Assembly: GCF_047511655.1 (NCBI RefSeq)
Contig: NC_133398.1
Location: forward strand, 38,383,638-38,447,637
DNA from: Castor canadensis
Lineage: Eukaryota > Chordata > Mammalia > Rodentia > Castoridae
Reading direction: 5' to 3'
DNA: 64,000 nt
Part shown: one piece after another, positions 11,180 through 20,837 of the stretch
Numbering within the stretch: the first letter of the stretch is position 1
Layout: each line of letters opens with the position of its first letter
The notes under the pieces: generated by a model
Told to the model about the DNA's origin: nothing
The model's database searches: none
The model's input: only the letters and a program-made list of their open reading frames with translations
Made by a program: the position numbers and the translations under genes

Positions 11180-11312
11180 CTAAATGACTCCCTGGGTGAC
11201 CTTCAATAGGTCATGCCTGTTCTGTGGGCCTCTCTGTCTCTCCATCCGTAAAATGAAATGTTTGGACTAGATGGTCTCTTCTAGGACCGACATACTACGA
11301 TTCTATGATTTC
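11180..11312 (+). repeat. MIR-type SINE
   Basis: Old MIR-family match (GTGACCTTCAATAGGTCA..., CCGTAAAATGAAATG, TGGACTAGATGGTCTC, ATTCTATGATTTC), immediately upstream of DNAJB5 exon 2. Confidence 0.7.
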
Positions 11313-13390
11313 TTCCTCTACTCCTGGGCTTTCTCAGCAAGAAGCTGAAGGTTGTGGTCCACTTCTTGTGGCTAGGCTGAGACCCAGGTCTTTGGGCTAC
11401 ATGGAGGACCCCTAAGAGGTCCTTCTGAGTGAGGTAGCACTGTGGACTGACAAACTCACATACAGAAGCTGGCGAAGGTCAGTGTACTGGGTGAGGTCAC
11501 CTGAGCTTCATGGTCTCCTACGCCACACCTCAGGCATGGTGCCCAGGCTGAGGACAGCTGAGGCAGGACTCAGAACAGACCCAGGTCTTTAGCCAGCTGT
11601 GTTGGCTAGCCAGGCTGAATCAGGGTAAGGGTGTCTGGAATCTTTGCCTTTGGAGACCCCAGGCTTCCCTGTCCCTACCCCCAGACTATGCTAAGCCTCA
11701 TGTGTGACTCAGATCACAAAGTGACTCAGAGCCTTTGGAAACTTCTGTTTCTGAAGCCCTCATTAGCAGAGGATGACACTGTCTTTCCCTCAACGAGGGC
11801 AACAGTTGTCTTTACTCATTTCCCAGTGTCTACACACAAAACTGTGATTTATTTGTGCTGCCTAAGCATTAGTGTTAGTGAACAAAAGCATCCTGGGCTA
11901 GGGCCCTTTTCAAACTAAGCTGCTGGGAGACAGCTGGGCTCTAACCACCATTTCCTCAACACCTTCCCTGCAGGTCCCTCCCTCTACCTGCCCCTGTGGT
12001 TTGGGATCTGTCCCAATACTAGACCCACCCTTCTCTGACAGCCTCTTCTAAGTGGGGTGTTGGGGTATCTGTTATATGAAGGAGAAACACAGGGCTCTGA
12101 TTCTTCCACTCTCATCTCCTCCCATCAACGCATCTGTGGAGGACACAAAGGGAAGGGGATGTTTCCTATATCTAGAGCGATTTTGGGGAATAGCCAGAAG
12201 CCATTTTTTAGCCCTTCTGAGACTTGGCCAACCCTTGCCAAAGCCAGGAAAACCAGTCTTTCTAGCAATGTCTAAGGCCTGTTTTTCTGCCTTTGACTAC
12301 CTGCACAGCAGTGAGGTGTACCAGGGTGTCCTGGCAGGAGTGAGGGCTGTGACTGTTAAGAAGGAGGCCTCCGAGGCTCCAGGTAGGCAGGGACAATGGC
12401 CCTAATTCCTGCCCCCATAGGGCCTGCTGCAGGTGGCTGGGTTGACTCATGGTGCTGGGAGTCACTTCACTCTGACGAAGAAAATGTACCATAAAGGCGG
12501 GTACTCCCCCATCTCCCCACACTAGCATGTCACGCCTGTGGGGGAGACTGGAGTTGGGGGAGGCAGAGAAGAAAGAGCATCTGGGGGAGGGCAGCCATTT
12601 TCGGAAGCAGCAGTAAAAGCTGTCTGAGAAGGAGTTGGAGGTGGTCTACCATCTCTGCCTCAGCCCCCACTTTCTTTCCCCTGGGAAAGGGAAAGAACCC
12701 TAGTACACCAACACAGTTCCCCAGCAAACTCTAGCAGCTTCTAGGCAGAGGGAAAGTGGAATGGCTCACCAGTCCACTTACCCTCCTTTTGCTGTCCCTG
12801 CCTTACCTCTTCACTCTGCCAGCTTCCTCCCTGGTACCCACTTGCCAGCTATTCCAAACCCATAATTCTCTTGCCTCCACAGACACAGGGCAAACTCTTT
12901 CAGACCTGCCTCTTTTTCCTCCTCCTCTGTTCCACCCTTTCTCCCTCCCCCTACCCAGCACGTGGTGGTAGAATGACAAAGGAGCCCCATGGCATGGCAC
13001 TGCCTTTGATGGAGAAGAATGAGGAGGATGCTAATGTAGAGGCAGGAATGAAAAATGACAAGGGGGACTGTTGCAGTCTAGGAGGGGATGTGGTTGATAC
13101 AGAAAATGAGGTACTGATGGAGGGGGATGAGATGACAAATGGAAATGGCTGAGGTGGAAAACAGGTTACTGATGGGACAAGAGGGAAAGCTGTAGAGATT
13201 TGAAATATTGGAAGAGATGTTTGTGGGAAAAATGGGTTTGAAAGAGGAGATGAATGAGAATGGGTACAATTCATTCAAATAAGCAGGTGGGGACGAGATG
13301 AGTATGAAATGGAGGAAACAAGTAGACAATGGAGGGCATGGCTGATGACGAGAATTTGAACTTGGTGTGGGTATGAGTGCCCTTCTCAAG
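11313..13390 (-). other. DNAJB5: DNAJB5 upstream intron
   Basis: Mostly unique DNA between the alternative exon (13401) and exon 2. The part at 12990-13330 is a purine-rich, degenerate repeat with recurring TACTGATGG words. No further exon can be supported. Confidence 0.6.
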
Positions 13391-13400
13391 AGGGACTTAC

Positions 13401-13582
13401 CGAAACTTTACAAACCCATTCAGCGTCCACGCTCGAAGTTTTAAGGGCTCCAGCTGAATTTTAAACATCAAGCTGGCTAAGAAGTCTTCTCCCCAGAAGT
13501 GTGGGAAGCTCCGGAAAGCTCCTCGAGCCTGTAGTGGGGGTGCTGCTGGGGGTGGGCAGGAGAGCACTGTGCGCTTAAACAT
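13401..13582 (-). CDS. DNAJB5: DNAJB5 alternative N-terminal coding exon
   Basis: An open frame starts at an ATG (13582-13580) with a second in-frame ATG 38 codons later. It ends at a consensus donor TTCG|GTAAG (13401/13400). Splicing to the exon 2 acceptor at 11102 keeps the frame through a split Arg codon. The first ATG adds 72 residues (420 total) and the second adds 34 (382 total). These match the lengths I recall for the longer annotated human isoforms, including the segment beginning MFKIQLEP. No targeting signal is obvious in the extension. Which promoter feeds this exon cannot be read from the sequence. Confidence 0.85.
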
Positions 13583-14044
13583 GCCCAGCCAAGCCCCTCA
13601 CCTCTGATTGCTCCACCGGAGCCTGCTTGGAACGCTGCTGCTCTGGAAGCCACCTCCTCAGATTCTCAGAGGCCCTTGCCCAGCAAGGCCTGACTGGTGC
13701 TGCAGGAGCCGGACCTGATCCCCGGGTGCGGAGAGTGAAGGGACAGGGTCCAGCGGCTACCTGCTCTCAGGTACAGCAGTGTCTGATTGTGAGTGGCTGT
13801 ATGGAAGTGTGACAGTGAGGTTGGCAGTGGCAGTGTGTGCTTGTGAGTGGCAGCGTGTGTACCTGTGACAGGTGGGATTGTGAGGGTTTGAGAGGCAGTG
13901 AGCTCCTCTAGCCTCTCTCTGGGGAGGACCCAAGCCCAATCCGCAAGAACCTACTCAATGAAGTCACTAACGGGGTGTTTCCTCCCCCGCAGATGGGAGG
14001 GGAGGGGCGGGGCAGAGCCGAGCCTGGCCTGGACAAAAGGCGCG

Positions 14045-14102
14045 GCAGAGAGGAGGGGAGGGGGTTGGGACGGGGGAGGGGTTGGGATGGGGGAGGGGGT
14101 CG
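14045..14102 (+). repeat. G-tract tandem repeat in the CpG island
   Basis: At least eight runs of three or more G separated by 1-3 bases, including two imperfect copies of GGGTTGGGAYGGGGGAGG. It lies just downstream of the inferred DNAJB5 start on the template strand and has G-quadruplex potential. Confidence 0.6.
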
Positions 14103-14351
14103 GTGATGTCACCCGAACTGGCTGACTGGCCTGCCCGTCGGAATCCAATCCGACCCAACCCGACCCTCGCCCGGCTCACGCGCTGGCTGCCTTCTGTGAC
14201 AGCTAAGCACCTTGCAGACCCCGAGTCCCCAGTTACCGCACCCCGCACAGCATCAGAGCCTGTGGGCCCTCGGTGTCCCAACCCCCGACAACAAGACCCC
14301 TGGCTTAGCGACGCCCCGCTCCCGGGACCCCTCCTGGATAGGCGCCCTCAC

Positions 14352-14515
14352 CGGTGAGGAGCTGCGGGCACCGCCGCGGTCCGTCAGACAGCCGCTGCCC
14401 CCTCCCCCGGCTCCGGCTCCGCCGCCTCCACTCGGGACAGGAGTCGCCGGCCCGCCGGCCGCAGACAGCGGGACCGGGAGCCCGCCCCCACGGCTCCGCC
14501 TCCGCGCCGCCCATT
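14352..14515 (-). other. DNAJB5: DNAJB5 probable non-coding first exon
   Basis: Within the CpG island there is a good minus-strand donor CCG|GTGAGGGCG at 14352/14351. The GC-rich stretch upstream to about 14515 would form a 5'UTR exon, with the first inverted CCAAT box at 14554 at a typical promoter distance. The TSS position is an estimate. Confidence 0.55.
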
Positions 14516-14553
14516 GCGTTGTCTGCCCGTCACTCAGCTCATCCTCTCCCGTG

Positions 14554-14762
14554 ATTGGGCATCTTTCAACGAGCTATTGGTGGTAGCCGCCCCTTCTCCG
14601 CCCCTGTCACCCGGCCACACGCGCACACATTCCAGGCAGTGATTGGTGTGGGTGTGATTGGTGCCCTTTGGGATCAATCAACCACACCTCTTCGCCATCT
14701 CATCGTGTAATTGGTGAAAAGGACAGAGGGCGGCAACACCACGCGCCATTTGATTTTATTGG
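14554..14762 (-). promoter_or_regulatory. Cluster of six inverted CCAAT boxes
   Basis: ATTGG on the plus strand (CCAAT on the transcribed orientation) occurs at 14554, 14576, 14642, 14657, 14710 and 14758. Such clustering just upstream of a TATA-less CpG-island start is typical of NF-Y-bound promoters. NF-Y cooperates with HSF1 at several chaperone genes. Confidence 0.7.
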
Positions 14763-14860
14763 TTCATCTCTGGGAACCGACCCGCGGCAGGGGGGCAGTA
14801 TATTAGCCGAATCTCGGGTTTGAGAAGGTGGGACGTACTGGCGGTGGTTTGAAACTGGGG

Positions 14861-14875
14861 AGAACCTTCTGGAAC
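14861..14875. promoter_or_regulatory. Heat-shock element, three perfect units
   Basis: GAA-cc-TTC-tg-GAA: three contiguous alternating nGAAn/nTTCn pentamers, the canonical trimeric HSF1 site. It lies about 350 bp upstream of the likely DNAJB5 start, directly beyond the CCAAT cluster. It fits heat-inducible transcription of an HSP40 gene. Confidence 0.75.
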
Positions 14876-15960
14876 CCGTGCAGTGTCAAAGGCAGCCTTA
14901 AAGCAAAACTGCGTCCAGCCGTTGGCCGTGACACTAAGGCATTCCCTCACTTAGGAGAGTAAAGGAGCTAGAATAGTGCACTCCGGGAGGTGTAGTACCT
15001 GGACTAGGGCCAGAAGGCCACCCCTTCTTACCTGTCTCCCATCCAATTGTCAATCAACCTCGTCCTGACCTGACTTTACCTTTTAGCTTTACCTTACCTT
15101 GACCTGGGATTGACCGGACATGGCCTAACGGAATCTCAAAACAGAGCTCTCTGGACATGAGAGTTTAAGTGCCCTTTGTGATCTTTTTGCGGGTAACCTG
15201 GTACCTCTCCCCAGAAGTGTCACCTCCATGATTCTCTTTCCAACCCCCTTCCGACCCTCGTATAATCCCTTCATCCCATTTCCTCCATGAACATCCCCTT
15301 CTCAGTAACTGCCATAGTTCCCATTTCAGGTCCCCTTATAATATATCAGCCTTTCCTCTTCCCCTTCTCATCCCTCTTCTTGCCCGGTGTCCCTAAGAGC
15401 TCGTCTTACCCCAGTTTTCTGTCTTGTTCTCTTGTTCTTTTTTTGTATTGTCCCATTCTTAACCCTTCCTCTATCTCCGTGTTCCCCCGTCATAGCTCCC
15501 CCTCTAACCCTCCATCTTGCCCCACTATGATCCCCTTCTTAACACCCTCAGTCTCTCCCATCACAGTCCCCCGGACCCCCAATTAAATAATTAAATCTCA
15601 GCCCCAGTGTCCCCGATGCTCAGAGCAGGCGGGGCTGCGGAGGCGGTCGCCAGCGGAAGCCGCCGCTAGAGCAGACACCGAGCCTGGCGCCCACGTTACT
15701 GTCTCCCAGGCCCATCTGTGCTTGGAGGGAGCGGGGGTGGGAAGGGGGTAATCTGGGGGTGAAGAGGGGGAAGGGATTCTATGACAAAGAAAAGGCCTGA
15801 GAAGAAGCTCTTACCTACTTCTTCCTTTGCCAGTTCCCAGAGACAGTTTAGACACCCATGAGGTCTTGCAAACTGGGTGGAGCTGGAGTACCTAGGCCAC
15901 AGAGTAGAGCAAGGACCTGGCAGGTCTATATTCTCTTCTCTGCCTGCCTTCTTTCCAGTG
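14876..15960. other. Unique upstream DNA of DNAJB5
   Basis: CpG density falls beyond 15000. A small GC-rich patch at 15615-15715 could be an alternative first exon of DNAJB5 but has no convincing donor. The rest is C/T-rich unique DNA. Confidence 0.45.
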
Positions 15961-15964
15961 CTCA

Positions 15965-16310
15965 CTACTGAGCTCCCAAGTGTGAAGGGGATATGAGTTT
16001 AAAGTAAGAAAGCTGAGAAGAGGATGACAGGAAGTGGGGCAGAGGGCTGAGGAGAGAGGGGAGGGAGATGAGGTTGAGGGAGGTGGGATGGGGAATGGGG
16101 AGGAAAGGGGAGATAGGATGGAGGTAAGGAGCAGAGAGGACATGAGAGCGTGGAAGGGAAAGTGGGGTTAGGGAATAGAGTGTGGAGAAAGTGGCACGTG
16201 CAGCAAAACCATGGGGCAAGAGGAATGAGGAAGGGAAGGGACAGGTGCAGTGCTGAGGGGATGGAAAAGAGTGACATGGAGATGATGGAGATGAGTAGGG
16301 TGGGATGAGG
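15965..16310 (+). repeat. Purine-rich GGA low-complexity tract
   Basis: Nearly all A/G on the plus strand with GGGGAGG/GGATGGGG words. The bias removes stops on the minus strand and yields overlapping open frames that are not genes. Confidence 0.8.
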
Positions 16311-16616
16311 GGGCCCAGAACTGATGCTGACTCCTCAGATATGGGGGCTCTTGTTCCCTCTCCTCCTGACTCGTGGGGGCTTGGGCTGTGGGTGGCTCTG
16401 CTTCTTCCTATTCTAGTACTGTCTCCTGCTCCCCCAGCTTTGCCTGTGCCAGCACAGAGGCAGAGTTTAGTCACCAGCCCTTACCTGGCCCCTTATAATG
16501 CTAAAGTGTAGGCTTGGACCTTCAGGGCTCCAGGGTTGTACTCTCAGAGGTTAGTGACCCAAACTCCATTGTCACCTGGATCATTATTGTTGCCCTCTGT
16601 CTCATAAGTCCTGGAC

Positions 16617-16620
<4 letters not shown>

Positions 16621-16656
<36 letters not shown>
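16621..16656 (+). repeat. (GT)n microsatellite
   Basis: About 18 GT units. Confidence 0.95.
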
Positions 16657-16657
<1 letters not shown>

Positions 16658-16699
16658 CCATGGTGCACATTGCAGCACAGACTGTAAGAATGTGGGTCA

Positions 16700-16850
16700 A
16701 ATAGTGACTTGCCACACCTGTGCCTCATTTTGTCCCTTGTAAATGGGGATAAGCAACAGAAGTACCTGACAGGATTGTTGCGAGGGTTAAGGTAACACAT
16801 GTAATGTATTTGGTTCTGAGCTTGGCACACAGTTAATGCTCCACCAAGTT
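16700..16850 (+). repeat. MIR SINE
   Basis: Sense MIR 3' half: TGTGCCTCATTTTGTCCCTT, GTAAATGGGGATAA, then GTTGCGAGGGTTAA and TTGGCACACAGTTAATG. Confidence 0.75.
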
Positions 16851-17401
16851 AACTTTTACTGTGTTCTCAGCTACCTGTGTATGTGAGTGCATCTACAAAT
16901 GTGTGTCTGATTGGAAGTTATTTATACTGTTGTATTTGTGATTCAATTTTTGAGAGTGTATCTCTATAATTATTTTTGTGTGGTAGTATGCCTGACTCTG
17001 TTATTTGCCATAGGTATGTCATTTTTGTGTCTGTGAACATGTGTGATTAAATGACTATGTAGCCATGTGTCTACATGACAGAGTTGGTGAAGTATGTGAC
17101 TGTTGAGACACTGATACCATTTCTGCCAGTGTATGCATGGATTTGTGATCATGTCAGCTCCAAACACCCCCGCTCACCCTCCCTCCCCATAGAGACGTCA
17201 TAACCCTAGGTGTCCCTCATTTCCTCACCCTGAGGGAACCGGAACCTGTGGGCAGGGACAGGGGTGGGTGCCAGTGAGGAGGTGTTTAGACAGAAGCACA
17301 TGTTCCCTCCCAGACTGTGTATGGGAGGGGGAGCCCCTTATCTTGCACATATCCTGAAGCCTCCAGAGGAAGTGCTTCCCCCCTTCTTAGTTCTCTGTCT
17401 T

Positions 17402-17440
17402 GTCACCATGGCAGCAGTTGCCAGGGGCTCCCATGGTTGC
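17402..17440. promoter_or_regulatory. X-box-like (RFX) motif cluster
   Basis: GTCACCATGGCAGC (17402-17415) resembles the RFX palindrome. GTTGCC (17417) and GGTTGC (17435) half sites follow within 40 bp. Possible regulatory element between the genes. Confidence 0.35.
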
Positions 17441-18242
17441 TAAGATCTGGGTGTGGGAGGCTGCCAGGCCTTGTTGCCAGTAGAAACAGAATCCTGGAGG
17501 GAAGGAAGACTACCCCCACAGCTGCCAGATCCATGCAGCTACAGAACTGGCTCTTGGGCTTCTTCTGTCCCCAGATTTTACCTTTGATTTATATGTGGTA
17601 GTATGACAGGGACTTTAATAGGAAGCTGGAACTGGAATACTGGGATCCATCCTCTGAGGAGGAAGGGGGGTTCCTCAGTCTCCCCATTACCATCTTTTAA
17701 GTTAGCAAGTCCTTAGAAATATTAGTGACTGCCTCTTTCTGCCCACCATCCTCTTGTGCACACTATCCCTGCTTGAGTTCTCCAGTAACTGAGTTCCCAT
17801 TACCTGATGATTTCACCTTGACCTAGGAATGCTATGCTAACCTATTACCTTGAAGGGAGATGGATTCTGTCCTATGGTCAGACTCTTAGCATCTCACCTG
17901 ATACATACTTCATGCTGACATCTGAGTCTAGAGTTTAGTCCCACACTATCCCCAATTTTGGCATCAGCTTGAGACACTGACTTTGGTTGTAGTCCTGGTC
18001 AAAACAGTTCTCCAAATCCAGTAGTCTCAGCCTTTTCCCTAGACATGGCCAAGCCCAGTTTTGATCCTGGATACTTGAACTTGTCCTAAGATTCAATTCT
18101 GATCTCGTATACTAGCTGAACACTAGCAAGGGATTGACTTACCCATGTCTCCTTGTACGTTCCAAATGTACACTAATCAGTACTCTTGGGGCTTACAGTG
18201 GTTATTTCTTGCTTTGGGATGAAACAGCAGTGCTAATGATGA

Positions 18243-18258
18243 CCAGCAGAGGGCGTGC
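18243..18258 (+). promoter_or_regulatory. CTCF-type motif
   Basis: CCAGCAGAGGGCGTGC fits the CTCF core (CCASYAGRKGGCRS). It sits in unique DNA between the two genes, 2.6 kb beyond the inferred PHF24 end and 3.7 kb upstream of the DNAJB5 promoter. Confidence 0.6.
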
Positions 18259-19094
18259 AGCATCAAGTTCTAGAGGTAAGTTTCCAAGAACCCACCTGTG
18301 AACTAAAGAAATTGAACTTCCCAAGAGTTTGATGCCAAAACTTTAGGTCCTTAGAGCTATAGCTCCTCTTCCTCCATCTCAGCCAGGCTTAGGTATGGGA
18401 ATGTGCAAGAAGATGCTTAACTGTTGCCTGGCATCTCGGGTCTCAAGAGGACTTAATACCTGATAAGGTCATCTCATTCCCAACTCAGCATTTCTGTCAC
18501 AGTTTTACAGCTTTACGGCACCTCCTGATATTCAGTTATCTTTTGGTTCTATTGAGCAGAAATCTGCTTTCCCATAGTGTCCAACTTTCATCTTAGCTCT
18601 GTCCTTGAGACCACATCAACTTCACAGGTCCCATCTGCCAAATTTTGGCCATTTGCATTCTTCGTGTGTGCTCTCTCCAGGACTCATGGGTTCCTCCTCT
18701 GTCTTGCTTGATTCTAGCCGGTAGGCTCTAACTTTTTGCAGGAGTGCTAGTGCAGCAGTAAACCAGCAGTCTCGCCTCCCTTCTCTGACTCTGAACTGCT
18801 TTTTCACATAGACTTAGATTACATCAATTCATTTTTTGGTAGCTACCTCATACAGTTCACTCATACCAAGTTAAGACTACAAGCTCTTTTTTCTCTGAGC
18901 TGCTAAATCACCTTTTGACCGTATGTGTCTGTTATGATTTTGAAGGATCAAAGATACTTGAAATAAATGAAAAACATTTTGATGACACCTTCTGAATTTT
19001 AGGGCAGTCTTTGAGCTTGGAAATCTCTGCACTTGATGTTTACATAAAGGAAAGACAAAGGACAACTGAAGGGCCCCTCTGGCTTCGCTGTGAC

Positions 19095-19115
19095 TTCAGC
19101 ACTGTGGACAGAGGC
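19095..19115 (+). promoter_or_regulatory. RE1/NRSE-like (REST) motif
   Basis: TTCAGCAC, three variable bases, then GGACAG. Both conserved halves of the 21 bp RE1 are intact with canonical spacing. The last four bases are weaker. PHF24 is a neuronal gene, so a REST site about 1.7 kb past its 3' end is plausible. Confidence 0.55.
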
Positions 19116-19189
19116 CATAAGCAATACCCCCAGCTATGCCTGGGAAGGTGTGAGGGTAGAAGATGACACTCACAGTTTCAGATGCAGAA

Positions 19190-19400
19190 ATCCTGCTGCT
19201 CACTTAGTGCCTTACAGTGTATAAAGATCTCTCTTCTTACCAGTCTCATTCTGTCCCACTCAACTACCAGCTTAGGAGGCACCCAGGACAGGGACTGTTC
19301 TCCAGATCTTTACAGACGAGGAAACAGATTTAGCAAGGTCAAACTCCAAGCAACCATTGGAAAGGGCGGGGTGGGAGACAGAACACGAATCACTCCATGG
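19190..19400 (-). repeat. MIR SINE fragment
   Basis: Antisense MIR: TTTACAGACGAGGAAACAG followed by AGCAAGGTCAAAC and a diverged remainder. Confidence 0.55.
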
Positions 19401-19884
19401 TTTAGCACCTTTAAAGCCACTGTCTCGTTTTGGGTGATATTTTCTCTAGGGTCAGAAGGAACACACTTGAGCTAGAGCAGGACGGAGTGGATGTTTGTGT
19501 GGAGCTAAGGCTTCAGCCAACCCTGGAAACAAGTGGCAGGTGGTGGGAGGAACTGTCCCAAGAAAGCCTAAAGGTCTAGCCAGGATTTCTGGACTGAGGG
19601 TGGGAACTTTGTTCTGGTTCACAGAGATCCAATCTTTATGCCTCTTTTTCTGCTCAGCTTCACGGAACGTGGAGACAAGGAGCCAGTATGGTCATTAAGC
19701 ATCCTCTGAGTCTGATGTGTTCCCTCACCCCCTAGGAAAACTCCAGGGAGGAGAGGTATGGGACTCTAGTGAGTGAGTTGTACAAGTGGTGAGAAATCTG
19801 TGACATGCTACAAGCCTGGTCACCAGGAGTGGAAGGGGAGGTGCTAGACCACACTGCAGTGGTTCCCTTGAGGTATATTTTGAC

Positions 19885-20050
19885 AGGCAGCACAATGAAA
19901 TGACTAAGAAATGGGCCCTGAAGGTACATTATCTGGTTCCCCCACTTTCTGGATGTGTGACTGTTTAACCTCAAGAAAAACCCTCTGTTCTTCACTTGAG
20001 AAATGTAGCCTCTGTTACTTTTCTCATCTGTAATACAAATCTCATAGGGT
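19885..20050 (+). repeat. MIR SINE fragment
   Basis: Sense MIR core: GGATGTGTGACTG, TTTAACCTC, TTTTCTCATCTGTAATAC. It is cut at its 3' end by the SINE at 20053. Confidence 0.6.
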
Positions 20051-20052
20051 TT

Positions 20053-20128
20053 TATGTTGTTTTGCGGTGCTGGGGGTCAAACTCAGGGTCTTGCACATGC
20101 TCTGCCACTGAGCTATACTCCCAGTCCC
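20053..20128 (-). repeat. ID-like SINE
   Basis: Antisense ID-like unit (GGTGCTGGGGGTCAAACTC...CACTGAGCTATACTCCCAG). Confidence 0.8.
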
Positions 20129-20831
20129 CTTATAAGGTTATCTTGCTAATTTATATGAAGTTCAGACTTCTCAAGGCATAAGTATATGCTCTAAAATGTG
20201 AACAATTACTTATACTTGGGACCCCAGTGGCTTTGGAGTTTGTGTCAATGTCTGATACATAGCTTTTAGAAGATTCCCCCTACAGAGACTGGCTATTCTC
20301 ACCAGGTAAAGGGATGGATGATGATTTCATTGTCCTCTAGATGAATTTCCAGACTTGTTTTTATCAACCCCATCACATCACAGTAAAACATCCTTCCTAA
20401 AAATAGGGAGGAAACTCTCAGACAAGGAGGTCCCAAGAAGACCAGGAGAAAATAGCCAGCTAGCTTCCCTATCCTGAAGTTCAGCAGGAACTAGAAGTGT
20501 CTTAAAACCAGCCCTTCGTGAAAATGGGCACAATACATAGCAGATGGGCTGGGGGACCTTATTACCGTTTCCTCAATTCCTTTGAAAGCTCTGGTTCCCC
20601 ATCTTCCTTCTGTACCTGTGGTGGAATTAGCTGTATCCCTGTATCTATGTGTGGTGCCCTTATACACAACCATTATTTGAATCTTGGGAAGGTCAGGGCT
20701 AGGAAAGCTCTAGAAAGAGAGCTACAGTGCACTGTATTTTTCTTGGAGACCACAGTGGCCTGTCTTATCTGCAGACCCAGAAATTAATCAATGATGGGAA
20801 ACCACAGAGAAATCAGAAATAGCATAACAAT

Positions 20832-20837
20832 CTCTTT
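20832..20837 (-). terminator. PHF24: Candidate distal PHF24 poly(A) signal
   Basis: AATAAA on the minus strand. It is the most distal good candidate before the sequence changes to MIR/SINE-rich intergenic DNA. Confidence 0.45.

Larger units (their letters stand above)
13980..14640 (-). promoter_or_regulatory. DNAJB5: DNAJB5 CpG-island promoter
   Basis: Dense CpGs, several GC boxes (around 14005 and 14588-14605), no TATA box, and a first-exon donor at 14352. The surrounding DNA is CpG-poor, so the island boundary is visible by eye. It serves the minus-strand DNAJB5 gene. I see no clear divergent gene on the plus strand. Confidence 0.8.
16851..19190. other. Intergenic DNA between DNAJB5 and PHF24
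   Basis: Unique sequence holding the X-box-like cluster, the CTCF-type motif and the RE1-like motif listed separately. No exon is recognised. Confidence 0.6.

Noticed and set aside
15965-16474. 169-codon minus-strand frame rich in Ser/Pro/Leu
   Set aside because: Product of a purine-rich tract that removes stops in all minus frames.
20397-20406. CTAAAAATAG, a perfect MEF2-type site
   Set aside because: A 10-mer of this degeneracy is expected several times by chance in 64 kb, and nothing around it supports function.
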